From positions 5,071-69,070 of the forward strand of contig NZ_DATBBJ010000019.1 of the NCBI RefSeq assembly GCF_036271055.1: a DNA stretch of 64,000 nucleotides. The letters run 5' to 3'. Each line of letters opens with the position of its first letter. The stretch's first letter is position 1. This DNA is from Scandinavium sp036271055 (GTDB lineage: Bacteria; Pseudomonadota; Gammaproteobacteria; Enterobacterales; Enterobacteriaceae). Under the pieces are notes generated by a model that was given only the letters and a program-made list of their open reading frames with translations, made no database searches and was not told where the DNA came from. Below are positions 36,535 through 45,552 of the stretch, piece after piece. The position numbers and the translations under genes were made by a program.

Positions 36535-37033
36535 AGAGATGTGCACTGTCCTCATCAAAACAAACGAAAGTGACCTGTTCCGGAAGCGAATGACTGGCTA
36601 GCCAATGTTGGACGGTCGTGAAGGCAATTTCTGCCGCAGCAGCTTTGGGGTAACCATAAACCCCCGTACTGATGGCCGGGAAAGCGATTGTACGATAACC
36701 ATTAGCCTCTGCAAGCTGCAGGCTGTTTCGATAGGCATCTTCCAGCAGTGCGGCTTCGTGATGTTCACCCCCACGCCACACCGGTCCAACAGCATGGATC
36801 ACCGCTTTGGCTTTCAGATTTCCCGCTTCGGTGATAACCGCATGACCCGGAGGGCATTCCCCCTGTTGCTGGCGTACCTTTTTACAAGCGTCCAGCAGTG
36901 TTGGGCCTGCTGCGCGATGAATGGCTCCATCAACACCGCCTCCTCCCATTAATGAAGAATTGGCAGCGTTGACGATCACATCGACATCGAGGGTCGTGAT
37001 ATCGGCCTGAAGTATCTGGACTCGCGCTGTCAT
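36503..37033 (-). CDS. ymdB: Macrodomain O-acetyl-ADP-ribose deacetylase YmdB
   Basis: 176 residues from MTARVQILQADITTL with AGGAG before the ATG (E. coli 177). The macrodomain motifs VNAANSSLMGGGGVDGAIHR and AFPAISTGVYGYP bind ADP-ribose. E. coli YmdB removes acetyl groups from O-acetyl-ADP-ribose, inhibits RNase III and affects biofilm. It sits between ymdA and clsC as in E. coli. Confidence 0.96.
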   Translation of the reverse strand: MTARVQILQADITTLDVDVIVNAANSSLMGGGGVDGAIHRAAGPTLLDACKKVRQQQGECPPGHAVITEAGNLKAKAVIHAVGPVWRGGEHHEAALLEDAYRNSLQLAEANGYRTIAFPAISTGVYGYPKAAAAEIAFTTVQHWLASHSLPEQVTFVCFDEDSAHLYARLQSQQGN

Positions 37034-37107
37034 AAAGCTCTCCTGCCGAGCATTCACTTTGATTTAAGTTTAGTCAAAGCAGGAGAAAACGTTTACCTAT
37101 AAAGATG

Positions 37108-37431
37108 TTAACGATAATCCACCGTGACGATGCCAAGCGTTTTCTGAGCGTTGATGTAGCGCATGCTGACGGTTGCCGCGTCGTTATTGACAGGCTTGCC
37201 TGTCATCGCTTGCTGATAAGAAACATTTGACGTGCGCATTTTTCCGTCGCGGTAGCAACTCATGGAAATCTGTTGTGCGCGCGTGGTCACATTACACGGG
37301 TCTTCAACAATAGAACCCACAAAGTGGATAACGCCGCCCTGTGCATTCGTTGAAGAGGCGGCTGACAGCCCGCTATAAAGAGCACACGTAAGGCCGACAA
37401 CGGTACATATCTGTTTAGTTAAGGTTTTCAT
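37108..37431 (-). CDS. ymdA: Curli-locus-associated exported protein YmdA
   Basis: 107 residues from MKTLTKQICTVVGLTCALYS (E. coli YmdA 103). A signal peptide is likely to be cut near GLSAAS. The mature part has two Cys (EDPCNVTTRAQQISMSCYRD), suggesting a disulfide. Fimbrial-adhesin-like patterns (GGVIHFVGSIVEDPCNV) resemble pilin N termini. Function unknown. It follows csgC leftward. Confidence 0.9.
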   Translation of the reverse strand: MKTLTKQICTVVGLTCALYSGLSAASSTNAQGGVIHFVGSIVEDPCNVTTRAQQISMSCYRDGKMRTSNVSYQQAMTGKPVNNDAATVSMRYINAQKTLGIVTVDYR

Positions 37432-37586
37432 CGCGTAGCTCCGAGAAATATCGTCCCTGAGGCTGATTAATACGTACGTTGCCCTGCAGCGCACGAACGA
37501 CATCACGACACCGTAAACCCTTAACTTAAAAGTAATCACATGGATGAATTAACGCCAATCTATTAATTCAATAAATGATTAACCCG

Positions 37587-37916
37587 CTATGTCCTTTCAG
37601 CCGTTGGCCACTGTGCTGACAAATTCAGCGCCTGACCATCCGTCAGCGTGACCACCACTTTTACCGTGTCGTTTTGCGAGATGGTTAATTGCATCCGCGA
37701 GACATCTATCGGCTGATTGGCGGGTAAACTTAAGGTCTTTCTCTGCTGAATATTGCTGGTTCCGCCCGCGCCTTCGCGCACGGTCTGAATACTGATCTGA
37801 CACTGACACGGCTGGGTAACGGTCACCTGCGGCGTAATGGTGTACATATCCCCCTGATGCGTCACATTAAAAGCAATGCTATTGGTTAAGGCTACCGCGA
37901 GAAGTAAGCTGTTCAT
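37587..37916 (-). CDS. csgC: Curli assembly inhibitor CsgC
   Basis: 109 residues from MNSLLLAVALTNSIAF with GGAG before the ATG (E. coli 110). It has a signal peptide, then an Ig-like beta domain with the Cys-x-Cys motif (TQPCQCQIS). In E. coli, CsgC blocks CsgA amyloid formation in the periplasm. It lies after a terminator that follows csgA. Confidence 0.94.
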   Translation of the reverse strand: MNSLLLAVALTNSIAFNVTHQGDMYTITPQVTVTQPCQCQISIQTVREGAGGTSNIQQRKTLSLPANQPIDVSRMQLTISQNDTVKVVVTLTDGQALNLSAQWPTAERT

Positions 37917-37930
37917 GACATTCTCCAATA

Positions 37931-37960
37931 AAAAAACAGGGCATAGGCCCTGTTTTTTAT
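37931..37960 (-). terminator. Attenuating terminator between csgA and csgC
   Basis: ACAGGGC and GCCCTGT form a stem with a 4-base loop, flanked by A and T runs, so it works in both directions. It probably lowers csgC expression relative to csgBA. Confidence 0.88.
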
Positions 37961-37975
37961 AGTTCGAAAACCAGA

Positions 37976-38452
37976 TTAATGCTGGTAAACGTTCGCCCAG
38001 TTTGCAGAGCCATTTTGGCTTACGTTAACAATGGAGTTGTCAGCTGATTGATTGACAGTAGCAGAGTTGCCGCCCCCCCAGCCGAAAGAGTTATTCTGGC
38101 TAACGTTGATAGCAGAGTTATCACCGGTTTGCAGAGCATTAGTTGTATTGCCAAAACCAACCTGGCTTACAGTGATATCGCTGTTCGGAGCACTGCTTTG
38201 TGTAGCGTTTGCCAGGTTATTAAAACCGTTCTGACCAATGCTCACAACACCATATTTAGATCCGCTTTGATCAACGCTGGCCCCGTTATTAGCGCCTTGT
38301 TGATAAATATTGACGGTTTCATTACTGGAGTTTTGTGGCATGGTTGGAGGATTACCGCCACCACCACCGCCGCCACCACCGTAACCACCGCCATTCGCAA
38401 ATGCAGCACCAGAAACAAGAACCATTGCAATCATAGACATTTTAATATTCAT
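37976..38452 (-). CDS. csgA: Major curlin subunit CsgA (divergent sequence)
   Basis: 158 residues (E. coli 151). A signal peptide ends near GAAFA, followed by a Gly-rich N22-type segment with nine consecutive Gly. Five curlin repeats can be read: NIYQQGANNGASVDQSG, SIGQNGFNNLANATQSS, TVSQVGFGNTTNALQTG, NVSQNNSFGWGGGNSATVNQ and NVSQNGSANWANVYQH. The S-x5-Q-x-G-x-x-N-x-A-x3-Q pattern is kept in most repeats; repeat 4 has a four-residue insert. It is the main amyloid fibre subunit. Confidence 0.93.
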   Translation of the reverse strand: MNIKMSMIAMVLVSGAAFANGGGYGGGGGGGGGNPPTMPQNSSNETVNIYQQGANNGASVDQSGSKYGVVSIGQNGFNNLANATQSSAPNSDITVSQVGFGNTTNALQTGDNSAINVSQNNSFGWGGGNSATVNQSADNSIVNVSQNGSANWANVYQH

Positions 38453-38491
38453 AAAACCCCCATTGGCTTGATAGTGTTCATCGTCAGACCA

Positions 38492-38950
38492 TTAACGTGT
38501 AATTACACGAACGGCCATTTGCGATGAGTTTTGCACAATAACTGTTTTACTACCTACGGACTGCTGCTGTGAAATACTGGCTTGATTACCCGAACCTCGC
38601 TGGATAATAATCCCAGTATTTCCATAGCCTGATTGGCTAATATCTGCATCATTACTACTTCCGGCCTGATCAATATAAGCCAGATTGTACCCACCGGATT
38701 GAGAAACATCGGCTTGGTTGCTATTACCTCGTTGAGAAACAACAGCAATTTGATGATTACCATCCTGTTGAGCATTCGCGCCATTCCCATAACCTTGCTG
38801 TCCAACAATAGCGGTTTGATTCGCAAGATTAGAGTTAAGCCCATTGGCGACCAGGTTATATTCCGGACTTGCCAGATCATAACCCGATGCAGCTACTAAT
38901 CCAGGTATCGCCAGCAGTGATAACGACAGAAAATACACTTTCTTGTTCAT
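38492..38950 (-). CDS. csgB: Minor curlin and nucleator CsgB
   Basis: 152 residues (E. coli 151). The signal peptide ends near GLVAA, followed by GYDLASPEYNLVANGL. Curlin repeats include IVGQQGYGNGANAQQDG, VVSQRGNSNQADVSQSG, YIDQAGSSNDADISQSG and IIQRGSGNQASISQQ, with the basic end QMAVRVITR. It anchors fibres to the cell and nucleates CsgA. It is the first gene of leftward csgBAC. Confidence 0.96.
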   Translation of the reverse strand: MNKKVYFLSLSLLAIPGLVAASGYDLASPEYNLVANGLNSNLANQTAIVGQQGYGNGANAQQDGNHQIAVVSQRGNSNQADVSQSGGYNLAYIDQAGSSNDADISQSGYGNTGIIIQRGSGNQASISQQQSVGSKTVIVQNSSQMAVRVITR

Positions 38951-39677
38951 GTTCCACCCGCTTGAATCCTGGTCACTTCAGTTGCTGTTAAATAACGCCG
39001 AGGAACTTGTTAATGCGACGTTACGATGAACAGTATGTTGCTGACCAAAATTAAAAGGTGTCACCCGCAAGGTTGATTTTAAATTTTTCGGATAGTTCCT
39101 AAGTATGAGAATTACGCTATGTCTCAGTGTTTAAATACAATTATTCTTGTTTTTATTTTCAGAAGATATTCAAAAGCGCGCATAAGCTTATAAATCAATA
39201 CGTTTAGCAAACCCTTTAAAAACCAGCCGCCAGGATCAGGATCGCGATCTCATTTAACTGAAAATTTCTTAAGATAAAACCTTTACAAAAACAGGTCTTA
39301 TTTATCGAACAAACATCTCACTACGATTAATAATATATCTTCTAATAATCATTAACATAAGTGATTTGTGTGATTTATTAAGTTGATGCACTTTTATTTC
39401 CGTGTACAACTTTATCATCATTTCTAATTGAATAAACCATTTGATATTTACATTTTAATATTCCATTTTACATTTTGTTACAGTGTTTGATCTTGCTTAA
39501 AAATTTGTAATGACTAGATTGAATTCAGAAGTACCTAATATTGTTTTATTGACAATTTACCCTCCTTAGGGTTTTCGAGTTTACGTATACACAGCAATGC
39601 AGCCTAAATCAGTACCTCTGGAACCTCGTATTTTTACGAGGAAACTGATAGCTGCTATAAAACGTTGGAGTTTCATC
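38951..39677. promoter_or_regulatory. csgBAC-csgDEFG divergent control region
   Basis: 727 bases, strongly AT-rich between about 39070 and 39560. At 39057-39067 the leftward sequence CGGGTGACACC fits the CsgD-binding element (CGGGKGAGNKA-like) upstream of csgB. At 39470-39489, ACATTTTGTTACAGTGTTTG resembles the OmpR site of the E. coli csgD promoter, and TTTGTAATGACTAGATTGAA, just downstream, closely matches the E. coli csgD promoter core. AT content and bends suggest H-NS and IHF control. The csgD leader may be targeted by small RNAs, as in E. coli. Confidence 0.75.
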
Positions 39678-40325
39678 ATGTTAAATGAAGTCCATAGTTT
39701 AGGCAGTACGCTTGTACTTGTCACAAAGCCGTCTTTACAAGCCAGTGCGCTTTTACAATATTTAAAATCGACACTGGATATATCAGGGAAAGTGCAAAAC
39801 ATTCAGCGAATTATCGAAGAAACGTTGCCTGACAGCATCATGATTTTCGATATGATGGAGGCGGACAAAAGGCTGATTAGTCACTGGCAGGAAAATTTTG
39901 GCAGGAAAAACAACGGGATGAAACTGGTATTACTGAATACACCAGAAGAGTACCCCTTCAAGGACATAGAAAACTGGCCACATATCAACGGTGTCTTTTA
40001 TAGCAATGAAACTGAATCACGCTTAATTGAAGGATTAAGCATGATTATGCAGGGTGAATGCTATTTTTCGCATAAGCTCGCCAGTTATTTGATTACTCAC
40101 TCTGGAAACTACCGTTACAATAATGCCGAAAGCGCCATGCTGACGCAGCGTGAACGGGAAATCCTTAATAAACTGCGGGTTGGCGCATCCAATGTGGAAA
40201 TTGCCCGCTCGCTGTTTATTAGCGAAAACACCGTAAAAACTCATCTCTATAATCTTTTCAAGAAGTTAGCCGTTAAAAATCGGACTCAGGCCGTCTCCTG
40301 GGCCAATGATAATCTCAGGCGTTAA
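39678..40325 (+). CDS. csgD: Curli and biofilm master regulator CsgD
   Basis: 215 residues from MLNEVHSLGS (E. coli 216) with GGAG 7 bases upstream; a longer in-frame start is not supported. An N-terminal receiver-like domain is followed by a LuxR-type helix-turn-helix (LTQREREILNKLRVGASNVE, then IARSLFISENTVKTHLYNLF). It activates csgBAC and cellulose-linked genes. Confidence 0.96.
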   Translation: MLNEVHSLGSTLVLVTKPSLQASALLQYLKSTLDISGKVQNIQRIIEETLPDSIMIFDMMEADKRLISHWQENFGRKNNGMKLVLLNTPEEYPFKDIENWPHINGVFYSNETESRLIEGLSMIMQGECYFSHKLASYLITHSGNYRYNNAESAMLTQREREILNKLRVGASNVEIARSLFISENTVKTHLYNLFKKLAVKNRTQAVSWANDNLRR

Positions 40326-40342
40326 GTAAACAGGCAAACACT

Positions 40343-40744
40343 ATGAAACGTTCCCTGTGCTGGCTTGCAGCTGCAAACCTGCTGCTGCTTGCGCCCTCTT
40401 CGTACGCGGCTACGCGTCCCGCAGAGGTAGAGATACCGGGTATTGTGGCCGACCACACTGTTTCGTCTGTGGGGCACGATTTCTATCGTGCCTTTACCGA
40501 CAAATGGGCCAGTACCACTCGGGAAAATTTATCAATAAACGAAAGACCCAGCGCTCGCTGGGGAAGCTGGATAACCATTACAGTCAATCAGGATGTTATG
40601 TTTCAGACGTTTTTATTCCCGATAAAACGGGATTTTGATAAGACCGTAGACGCAGCACTGCAAATAACTCAGGAAGCAATTAATAAACGTCAAATCGACC
40701 AGTCTTTATTAAAAACGGACGATTTGGCACACGATGAATTTTAA
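40343..40744 (+). CDS. csgE: Curli secretion specificity factor CsgE
   Basis: 133 residues (E. coli 129). A signal peptide ends at LAPSSYAA, then EVEIPGIVADHTVSSVGHDF. It caps the CsgG pore from the periplasm and guides CsgA to it. It is the second gene of csgDEFG. Confidence 0.94.
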   Translation: MKRSLCWLAAANLLLLAPSSYAATRPAEVEIPGIVADHTVSSVGHDFYRAFTDKWASTTRENLSINERPSARWGSWITITVNQDVMFQTFLFPIKRDFDKTVDAALQITQEAINKRQIDQSLLKTDDLAHDEF

Positions 40745-40765
40745 TCATAGAGGGTGGAGGCAATC

Positions 40766-41179
40766 ATGCGTATCGCCTGTACTGTCGCTTTGCTCGCATT
40801 TATTACACCAGCAAGTTGGGCCGGTAATATGGTTTTCCAGTTCGTAAACCCCAATTTTGGCGGAAACCCAAATAACGGCGCTTTTTTGCTAAATGAAGCT
40901 CAGGCACAAAACTCCTATAAGGCACCGGGTGGAGACGATTTTGGTTATACAGCGCCTTCGGCTCTGGATAACTTTACGTCGGCTATTCAGTCACAGTTAT
41001 TGAATGGATTATTGGGCAACGTCGCCACCGGTAAACCCGGACGCCTCGTCACCAACGACTTTATCGTCGATATCCAGAACAGTAACGGGCAGCTCACGCT
41101 AAATGTGACGGACAGAAGTACCGGGAAAACCTCGACGATTCAGGTCTCCGGGGTAACACAGGCCGCGAGTGACCAATAG
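40766..41179 (+). CDS. csgF: Curli assembly factor CsgF
   Basis: 137 residues from MRIACTVALLAFITPASWAG with GGAGG before the ATG (E. coli 138). After the signal peptide, GNMVFQFVNPNFGGNPNNGA is the segment that inserts into the CsgG pore. It links secretion to CsgB nucleation at the cell surface. Confidence 0.96.
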   Translation: MRIACTVALLAFITPASWAGNMVFQFVNPNFGGNPNNGAFLLNEAQAQNSYKAPGGDDFGYTAPSALDNFTSAIQSQLLNGLLGNVATGKPGRLVTNDFIVDIQNSNGQLTLNVTDRSTGKTSTIQVSGVTQAASDQ

Positions 41180-41205
41180 TCACCGACCCGAACAGGAAAA
41201 TAATC

Positions 41206-42039
41206 ATGAAGCGTTTATTTGTACTTCTGGTGGTCATCCTACTCAGTGGCTGTCTGACCGCTCCGCCGAAAGAGGCTGCAAAACCGACGTTAATGCCGCG
41301 GGCGCAGAGTTATCGTGACCTGACGCATCTGCCTTCACCGCAAGGCAAGCTTTATGTTTCTGTCTATAACATTCAGGACGAAACCGGGCAGTTTAAACCG
41401 TATCCTGCGAGTAACTTCTCCACTGCCGTACCACAAAGTGCGACAGCCATGCTGGTAACAGCATTGAAGGACTCAAAATGGTTTATTCCACTGGAACGTC
41501 AGGGATTACAAAACTTGCTTAATGAGCGCAAAATTATTCGCGCCGCTCAGGAAAATGGCAACGTAGGGGCTAATAACCGCGCGCCATTGCAGGCATTAAG
41601 TTCTGCGAACGTTATTATTGAAGGCTCGATAATCGGCTATGAAAGTAACGTCAAATCTGGGGGGATTGGTGCGCGATATTTCGGTATCGGTGGCGACACA
41701 CAATATCAGCTTGACCAGATTGCCGTTAACCTGCGCGTGATTAACGTCAGTACCGGCGAAGTGCTCTCTTCTGTGAATACCAGTAAGACCATATTATCTT
41801 ATGAGGTCCAGGCCGGGGTGTTCCGCTTTATTGACTACCAGCGTTTGCTGGAAGGCGAAGTGGGATATACCTCCAATGAACCGGTAATGCTGTGCCTGAT
41901 GTCGGCGATTGAAACAGGCGTAATCTATCTGATTAATGACGGTATCGATCGTGGCTTGTGGAATCTGCAAAGCTCTGGCGAAGTGAATAACCCTATTCTC
42001 GCTAAATACCGTGACATGGCCTCACCGCCGCAATCCTGA
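41206..42039 (+). CDS. csgG: Curli secretion channel lipoprotein CsgG
   Basis: 277 residues, the E. coli length. The lipobox LLSGC gives a mature outer-membrane lipoprotein (Cys near residue 16). The constriction-loop region PYPASNFSTAVPQSATAMLV and the beta-barrel segments are present. Nine copies form the pore that exports curlins. Confidence 0.97.
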   Translation: MKRLFVLLVVILLSGCLTAPPKEAAKPTLMPRAQSYRDLTHLPSPQGKLYVSVYNIQDETGQFKPYPASNFSTAVPQSATAMLVTALKDSKWFIPLERQGLQNLLNERKIIRAAQENGNVGANNRAPLQALSSANVIIEGSIIGYESNVKSGGIGARYFGIGGDTQYQLDQIAVNLRVINVSTGEVLSSVNTSKTILSYEVQAGVFRFIDYQRLLEGEVGYTSNEPVMLCLMSAIETGVIYLINDGIDRGLWNLQSSGEVNNPILAKYRDMASPPQS

Positions 42040-42050
42040 GAAGGAACGAG

Positions 42051-42086
42051 GCAAAAAAAAGCGTAGCTCTGAAGCTACGCTTTTTT
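42051..42086. terminator. Bidirectional terminator between csgG and ycdZ
   Basis: AAAAGCGTAGCT and AGCTACGCTTTT form a long stem around CTGA, with A and T runs on either side. Confidence 0.92.
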
Positions 42087-42087
42087 A

Positions 42088-42573
42088 TTACGGCTGCACG
42101 GTATTATCCGCTGCCTGCCGCCGGGCGCTCCACGCTGCCAGCCATAGTCCGCTGTTCTTCATCGCGTAACCGAAAATCAACCCCACCAGCAACGACGGAA
42201 CCACCAGCTTCCAGTCGCCCTGCCCCGCAAAAGTCGCGCAAGCGCCAATAAAGGTGCCGGGTACGAAAGAGAGCAACAGTTGTTTCGCCTGCAAACACAT
42301 CAGAAATGCCACCACGCCGGTCATGACATAGCCGAGGATCTCAAGATGCGGTGCCAGTGCACTACCATGGATAATCACTAACGCCCAAATAACGCCGCTC
42401 ATTGCGGTTGCAGAAGCGATAGCCAGCCCTTTCAGCCCACCTTGCGGACAGGCAAAGTAAGCCGTGCAGCCGAGAAAGCCCGCCCAACTGAGCAAGCCAA
42501 GAGACACGGCCACCCATCCCCAAAGTCCGGAGAGAATGCCTGTTGTCAGTGCGAGGGAAAGAAGTATGTTCAT
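42088..42573 (-). CDS. ycdZ: DUF1097 inner-membrane protein YcdZ
   Basis: 161 residues from MNILLSLALTTGILSG (E. coli 163). About five membrane segments are visible, with conserved FLGCTAYFACPQGGLKGLAI and FVPGTFIGACATFAGQGDWK. Function unknown. The start has no strong ribosome site; two ATGs lie 9 and 12 bases upstream. Confidence 0.9.
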   Translation of the reverse strand: MNILLSLALTTGILSGLWGWVAVSLGLLSWAGFLGCTAYFACPQGGLKGLAIASATAMSGVIWALVIIHGSALAPHLEILGYVMTGVVAFLMCLQAKQLLLSFVPGTFIGACATFAGQGDWKLVVPSLLVGLIFGYAMKNSGLWLAAWSARRQAADNTVQP

Positions 42574-42676
42574 GCCGCGCATCATAGCAGATGCGCGGTT
42601 TTCATTTGAGATCACGAGCACAATATTTGCAGCACAAAGCGCAGTGTTACATTTACAGCGTGATGTAAATCACAAT

Positions 42677-43231
42677 TTACTCTTCGTCGTCTTCCGAGAT
42701 CTCATCCCACATTGCCGAAAGGGCTTCGCGGGTTAAAGTCGACGTGGTGCGCCAGAACGGCGTGGTTGCGTGAGCATCCAGTTTGCCAAGGAAAGTCCCC
42801 ACCCATGGCAGGAGATAGTCGGTGAACAGCGTATCAACCGCTTCACTCTCATCTTCAGCAGCATTGTCTTCCAGCCACGAAGCGGCCAGCAGCAGCGTAC
42901 CGATATGGTCAGCAGGTGTGTCGCTCAAAGGCATACCACGTGATGAAAGGAAACTGCGCACTTCCGCTTCTGTTGCCCCTTCTACCCATGCGCTGCGAAA
43001 AGGTGAGACGCGGCATTCATCGCCCACGAACAGCGCGTTGTAATCCGCAGCCACCTGCTGCATATCGCAGCTCTTTTGCAGACGCTCCAGCAACTCATCC
43101 TGCTCCAGCGGCCAGCTCGCAGCCAGCTTGCCTTCACGAATCAGCGTGAACAACGGCACCAACAGCGGGTCCTGCGGCTGACGGTAGTACAAAGAGCCCA
43201 GAACACGGCAAAGGATTGAAAACTCGTTCAT
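42677..43231 (-). CDS. ycdY: TorD-family chaperone YcdY
   Basis: 184 residues (E. coli 184). It is an all-helical member of the DmsD/TorD redox-enzyme maturation family (FLSSRGMPLSDTPADHIGTL). E. coli YcdY binds YcdX and raises its phosphatase activity; both affect swarming. It is 21 bases downstream of ycdX. Confidence 0.94.
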   Translation of the reverse strand: MNEFSILCRVLGSLYYRQPQDPLLVPLFTLIREGKLAASWPLEQDELLERLQKSCDMQQVAADYNALFVGDECRVSPFRSAWVEGATEAEVRSFLSSRGMPLSDTPADHIGTLLLAASWLEDNAAEDESEAVDTLFTDYLLPWVGTFLGKLDAHATTPFWRTTSTLTREALSAMWDEISEDDEE

Positions 43232-43252
43232 TCAGTTATTCCATTGAGACAA

Positions 43253-43990
43253 TTAAAGTTCAGCAAATTCGGCTATCGGCGGCATACCGCGCGACTCGAG
43301 GAAGTTCAGGAAACGGCGCGGTGTAACGTTAAGAATGCGGTCCTCCGGGAAATCGACAGCATCAAGAATTTTTCGGCATTCCGCAAAGTCGCCCAGCGTA
43401 AAGGCGGTATGCGAATCTGATCCTAAAGCCACCCAGCCACCGGCATCGCGTACCGCAGCAGCCACCGCACGACAGTTATCTTCACTCCCCGGACGAGATG
43501 CAATAAATGAAGAGTTATTAATTTCCAGCGCAACGTCGTGCTTCGCTGCGGCTTCTGCTACCGCTTTGATATCAATTGGGAATTTCGGATTACCCGGGTG
43601 ACTGATCATATGTACGTTGCCGCTTGCGATAGCGGCGATCATCGCTTCGGTATGAGTGGCTTTATCCTGCGGCGGGAAGACCGGTTCATGGAAACCGGCA
43701 ATGATGAAATCCAGCGCAGTCAGCATCGGCCCGGTGCAGTCGATCTCGCCCAGGGTATTTTTAATGTTAGATTCGATGCCCCGCAAAATGCCCACACCAT
43801 CGACCATTCGCGGCCAAATACGCATGTTCACAAAGTGCCAGTAGTGTGGCGCATCTGCCATGTCCGGACCATGATCGGTAATGGCGAACAGCGTGATCCC
43901 TTTGCGTTTCGCTTCGGCAATATAATCATGAAGGGTGCTGTAAGCGTGGGTGCTGGCGACGGTGTGCATATGCAGGTCAACAGGATACAT
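43253..43990 (-). CDS. ycdX: PHP-domain zinc phosphatase YcdX
   Basis: 245 residues from the ATG at 43990 (E. coli 245); a GTG one codon earlier is also possible. Metal-binding PHP motifs are clear: DLHMHTVASTHAY, AITDHGPDM, ISHPGNP and ALGSDSHTAF. It has a trinuclear metal site in E. coli and phosphatase activity. It is co-transcribed with ycdY, its chaperone. Confidence 0.95.
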   Translation of the reverse strand: MYPVDLHMHTVASTHAYSTLHDYIAEAKRKGITLFAITDHGPDMADAPHYWHFVNMRIWPRMVDGVGILRGIESNIKNTLGEIDCTGPMLTALDFIIAGFHEPVFPPQDKATHTEAMIAAIASGNVHMISHPGNPKFPIDIKAVAEAAAKHDVALEINNSSFIASRPGSEDNCRAVAAAVRDAGGWVALGSDSHTAFTLGDFAECRKILDAVDFPEDRILNVTPRRFLNFLESRGMPPIAEFAEL

Positions 43991-44076
43991 CACATTCTCC
44001 TTTCTCTTTTTAAGCCCAAAGCATAGCAGGAATGCGTCGCCTTTATTAGCGAAAACCCGGCCAGGCCGGGTTGAAT

Positions 44077-45015
44077 TCAGTATCCGCGGGTTCTGTCGAC
44101 CTGCCCGGTCACGGCCTCGCCCTTCTCCAGCCCGGTGATGGTTTTGGCGATGTAAGCGATGGCTTCCTGTGGACGCGTTACCGCCGCAACGTGCGGGGTC
44201 ATGGCAACACGCGGGTGACGCCAGAGTGGGCTTTCCACGGGTAACGGTTCACGGCTGAACACATCCAGCATCGCTCCCTTCACTTTGCCATTTTCCATCG
44301 CTCGCAGCAGCTCGTCTTCATTAACGTGCACGCCGCGCGCCAGATTCAGCAGATAGCTCTTGTCCTGAAGCTGTTCAAGCAGCGAATGGTTGATTATCCC
44401 AGCGGTTTCCGCCGTATTCGGCAGCAGGTTGATCAGCACCCGCGTTTGACGCAGAAACTCCCCCATTTCGTCTTCACCGGCAAAGCTGGTGACGTTTGGC
44501 CACTGTTTACGGCTGCGGCTCCAGACACGCACCGGGAATCCCCACGCCAGCAGGCTCTCGGCGACTTTGCTCCCGAGCACGCCCGCGCCCATGATACCAA
44601 CAGTAAATTCTTCGCGGGTAAATTCAGGCAGCGGCTCCCAGCGAGTTTCCTGCTTGAGCGCCTGATAATCATCAAAGCGACGGAACCAGTGCAACACCTG
44701 GCTCACGGCATATTCCTGCATTTGCAGGCCCATACCGGTGTCTTCAAGGCGGAAAAGAGGGATCGACAGCGGCAACATTTCCGGATGCGCTTTCAGCTTA
44801 CTGAGAATCGAGTCGACGCCTGCGCCCAGAGCAAAGACCGCTTTCAGGTCGCGTCCTTGCAGCATTTCGACAGGTGGATGCCACACCAGCGCGTAATCTG
44901 CGTGCTGATTATCACCGCTTTTCCACTCGCGAACGTTGGCATTCGGCAGTTGCTTTTGCAGCGCATCAATCCACCATGGGGTATCAAACGTCGGATGGTA
45001 AAAAATAATCTCCAT
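44077..45015 (-). CDS. ghrA: Glyoxylate/hydroxypyruvate reductase A
   Basis: 312 residues (E. coli 312). It is a D-2-hydroxyacid dehydrogenase with the nucleotide fold VGIMGAGVLGSKVAESL, the catalytic Arg in NLARGVHVNEDEL and His in MTPHVAAVTRP. It reduces glyoxylate to glycolate and hydroxypyruvate to glycerate with NADPH. Confidence 0.96.
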   Translation of the reverse strand: MEIIFYHPTFDTPWWIDALQKQLPNANVREWKSGDNQHADYALVWHPPVEMLQGRDLKAVFALGAGVDSILSKLKAHPEMLPLSIPLFRLEDTGMGLQMQEYAVSQVLHWFRRFDDYQALKQETRWEPLPEFTREEFTVGIMGAGVLGSKVAESLLAWGFPVRVWSRSRKQWPNVTSFAGEDEMGEFLRQTRVLINLLPNTAETAGIINHSLLEQLQDKSYLLNLARGVHVNEDELLRAMENGKVKGAMLDVFSREPLPVESPLWRHPRVAMTPHVAAVTRPQEAIAYIAKTITGLEKGEAVTGQVDRTRGY

Positions 45016-45221
45016 CTTGCTCTCCTTTTATAATGCGCCTTTCATATGCAGGGCCATTAGCGCTTAGATTTCATGTTGTTTTATATCGGGTTGTTAGCAT
45101 AGCAAATTTTTGTCGGCTTTCAGCCGTCGAGCCAAATGACGAGAAAAAAAGCGAATCGCGGCTATTGTGGAAGCAGGTTGGATAAAGTTTGGCTGATCGC
45201 AACGTTTTTTATAAAAGTTGA

Positions 45222-45250
45222 TTGACGCAAGTTACGCTTTTCCCTACATT
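45222..45250 (+). promoter_or_regulatory. Promoter of the first tRNA-Ser gene
   Basis: TTGACG, a 17-base spacer and TACATT, followed by the GC-rich discriminator AGCGCCCG typical of stable-RNA promoters under stringent control. Confidence 0.85.
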
Positions 45251-45283
45251 AGCGCCCGTTCCAGCAACACGGAACAACAATAT

Positions 45284-45371
45284 GGTGAGGTGTCCGAGTG
45301 GCTGAAGGAGCACGCCTGGAAAGTGTGTATACGGCAACGTATCGAGGGTTCGAACCCCTCTCTCACCGCCA
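45284..45371 (+). tRNA. serX: tRNA-Ser (anticodon GGA), left copy
   Basis: 88 bases with the long variable arm of tRNA-Ser and an encoded CCA end. The anticodon GGA is at 45318-45320. Its sequence is identical to the copy at 57339. In E. coli, serX lies next to ghrA in the same way. A hairpin terminator follows at 45385. Confidence 0.97.
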
Positions 45372-45384
45372 TATTTTAAGAAGA

Positions 45385-45412
45385 GCTCGTACTAACGTAC
45401 GGGCTTTTTTTT
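45385..45412 (+). terminator. Terminator of the left tRNA-Ser
   Basis: GCTCGTAC-TAAC-GTACGGGC stem-loop (one G-T pair) followed by eight T. The same hairpin follows the right tRNA copy. Confidence 0.93.
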
Positions 45413-45428
45413 CGCCTATAGCACGCTC

Positions 45429-45552
45429 AGAGAGGGGTGAGAATCCTCGACCGAGGTTCGACAACGGGCTTTAGCCCGTTGGACAGACTGGACGCTTGCG
45501 GACAGGCTGCCCGAAGGGCGAGCGCAGCGAGTCAGCCCCTCTCTCACCGCCA
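45429..45552 (+). ncRNA. RtT-like structured repeat after tRNA-Ser (left)
   Basis: GAGAGGGGTGA at the 5' end pairs with CAGCCCCTCTC near the 3' end. Inside are hairpins AACGGGCTTTAGCCCGTT and GCCCGAAGGGC. The unit ends with the last bases of the tRNA (CCCCTCTCTCACCGCCA). The RtT repeats of the E. coli tyrT operon likewise repeat the tRNA 3' end, so I place it in that class by analogy; I could not run a covariance-model search. Confidence 0.6.
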
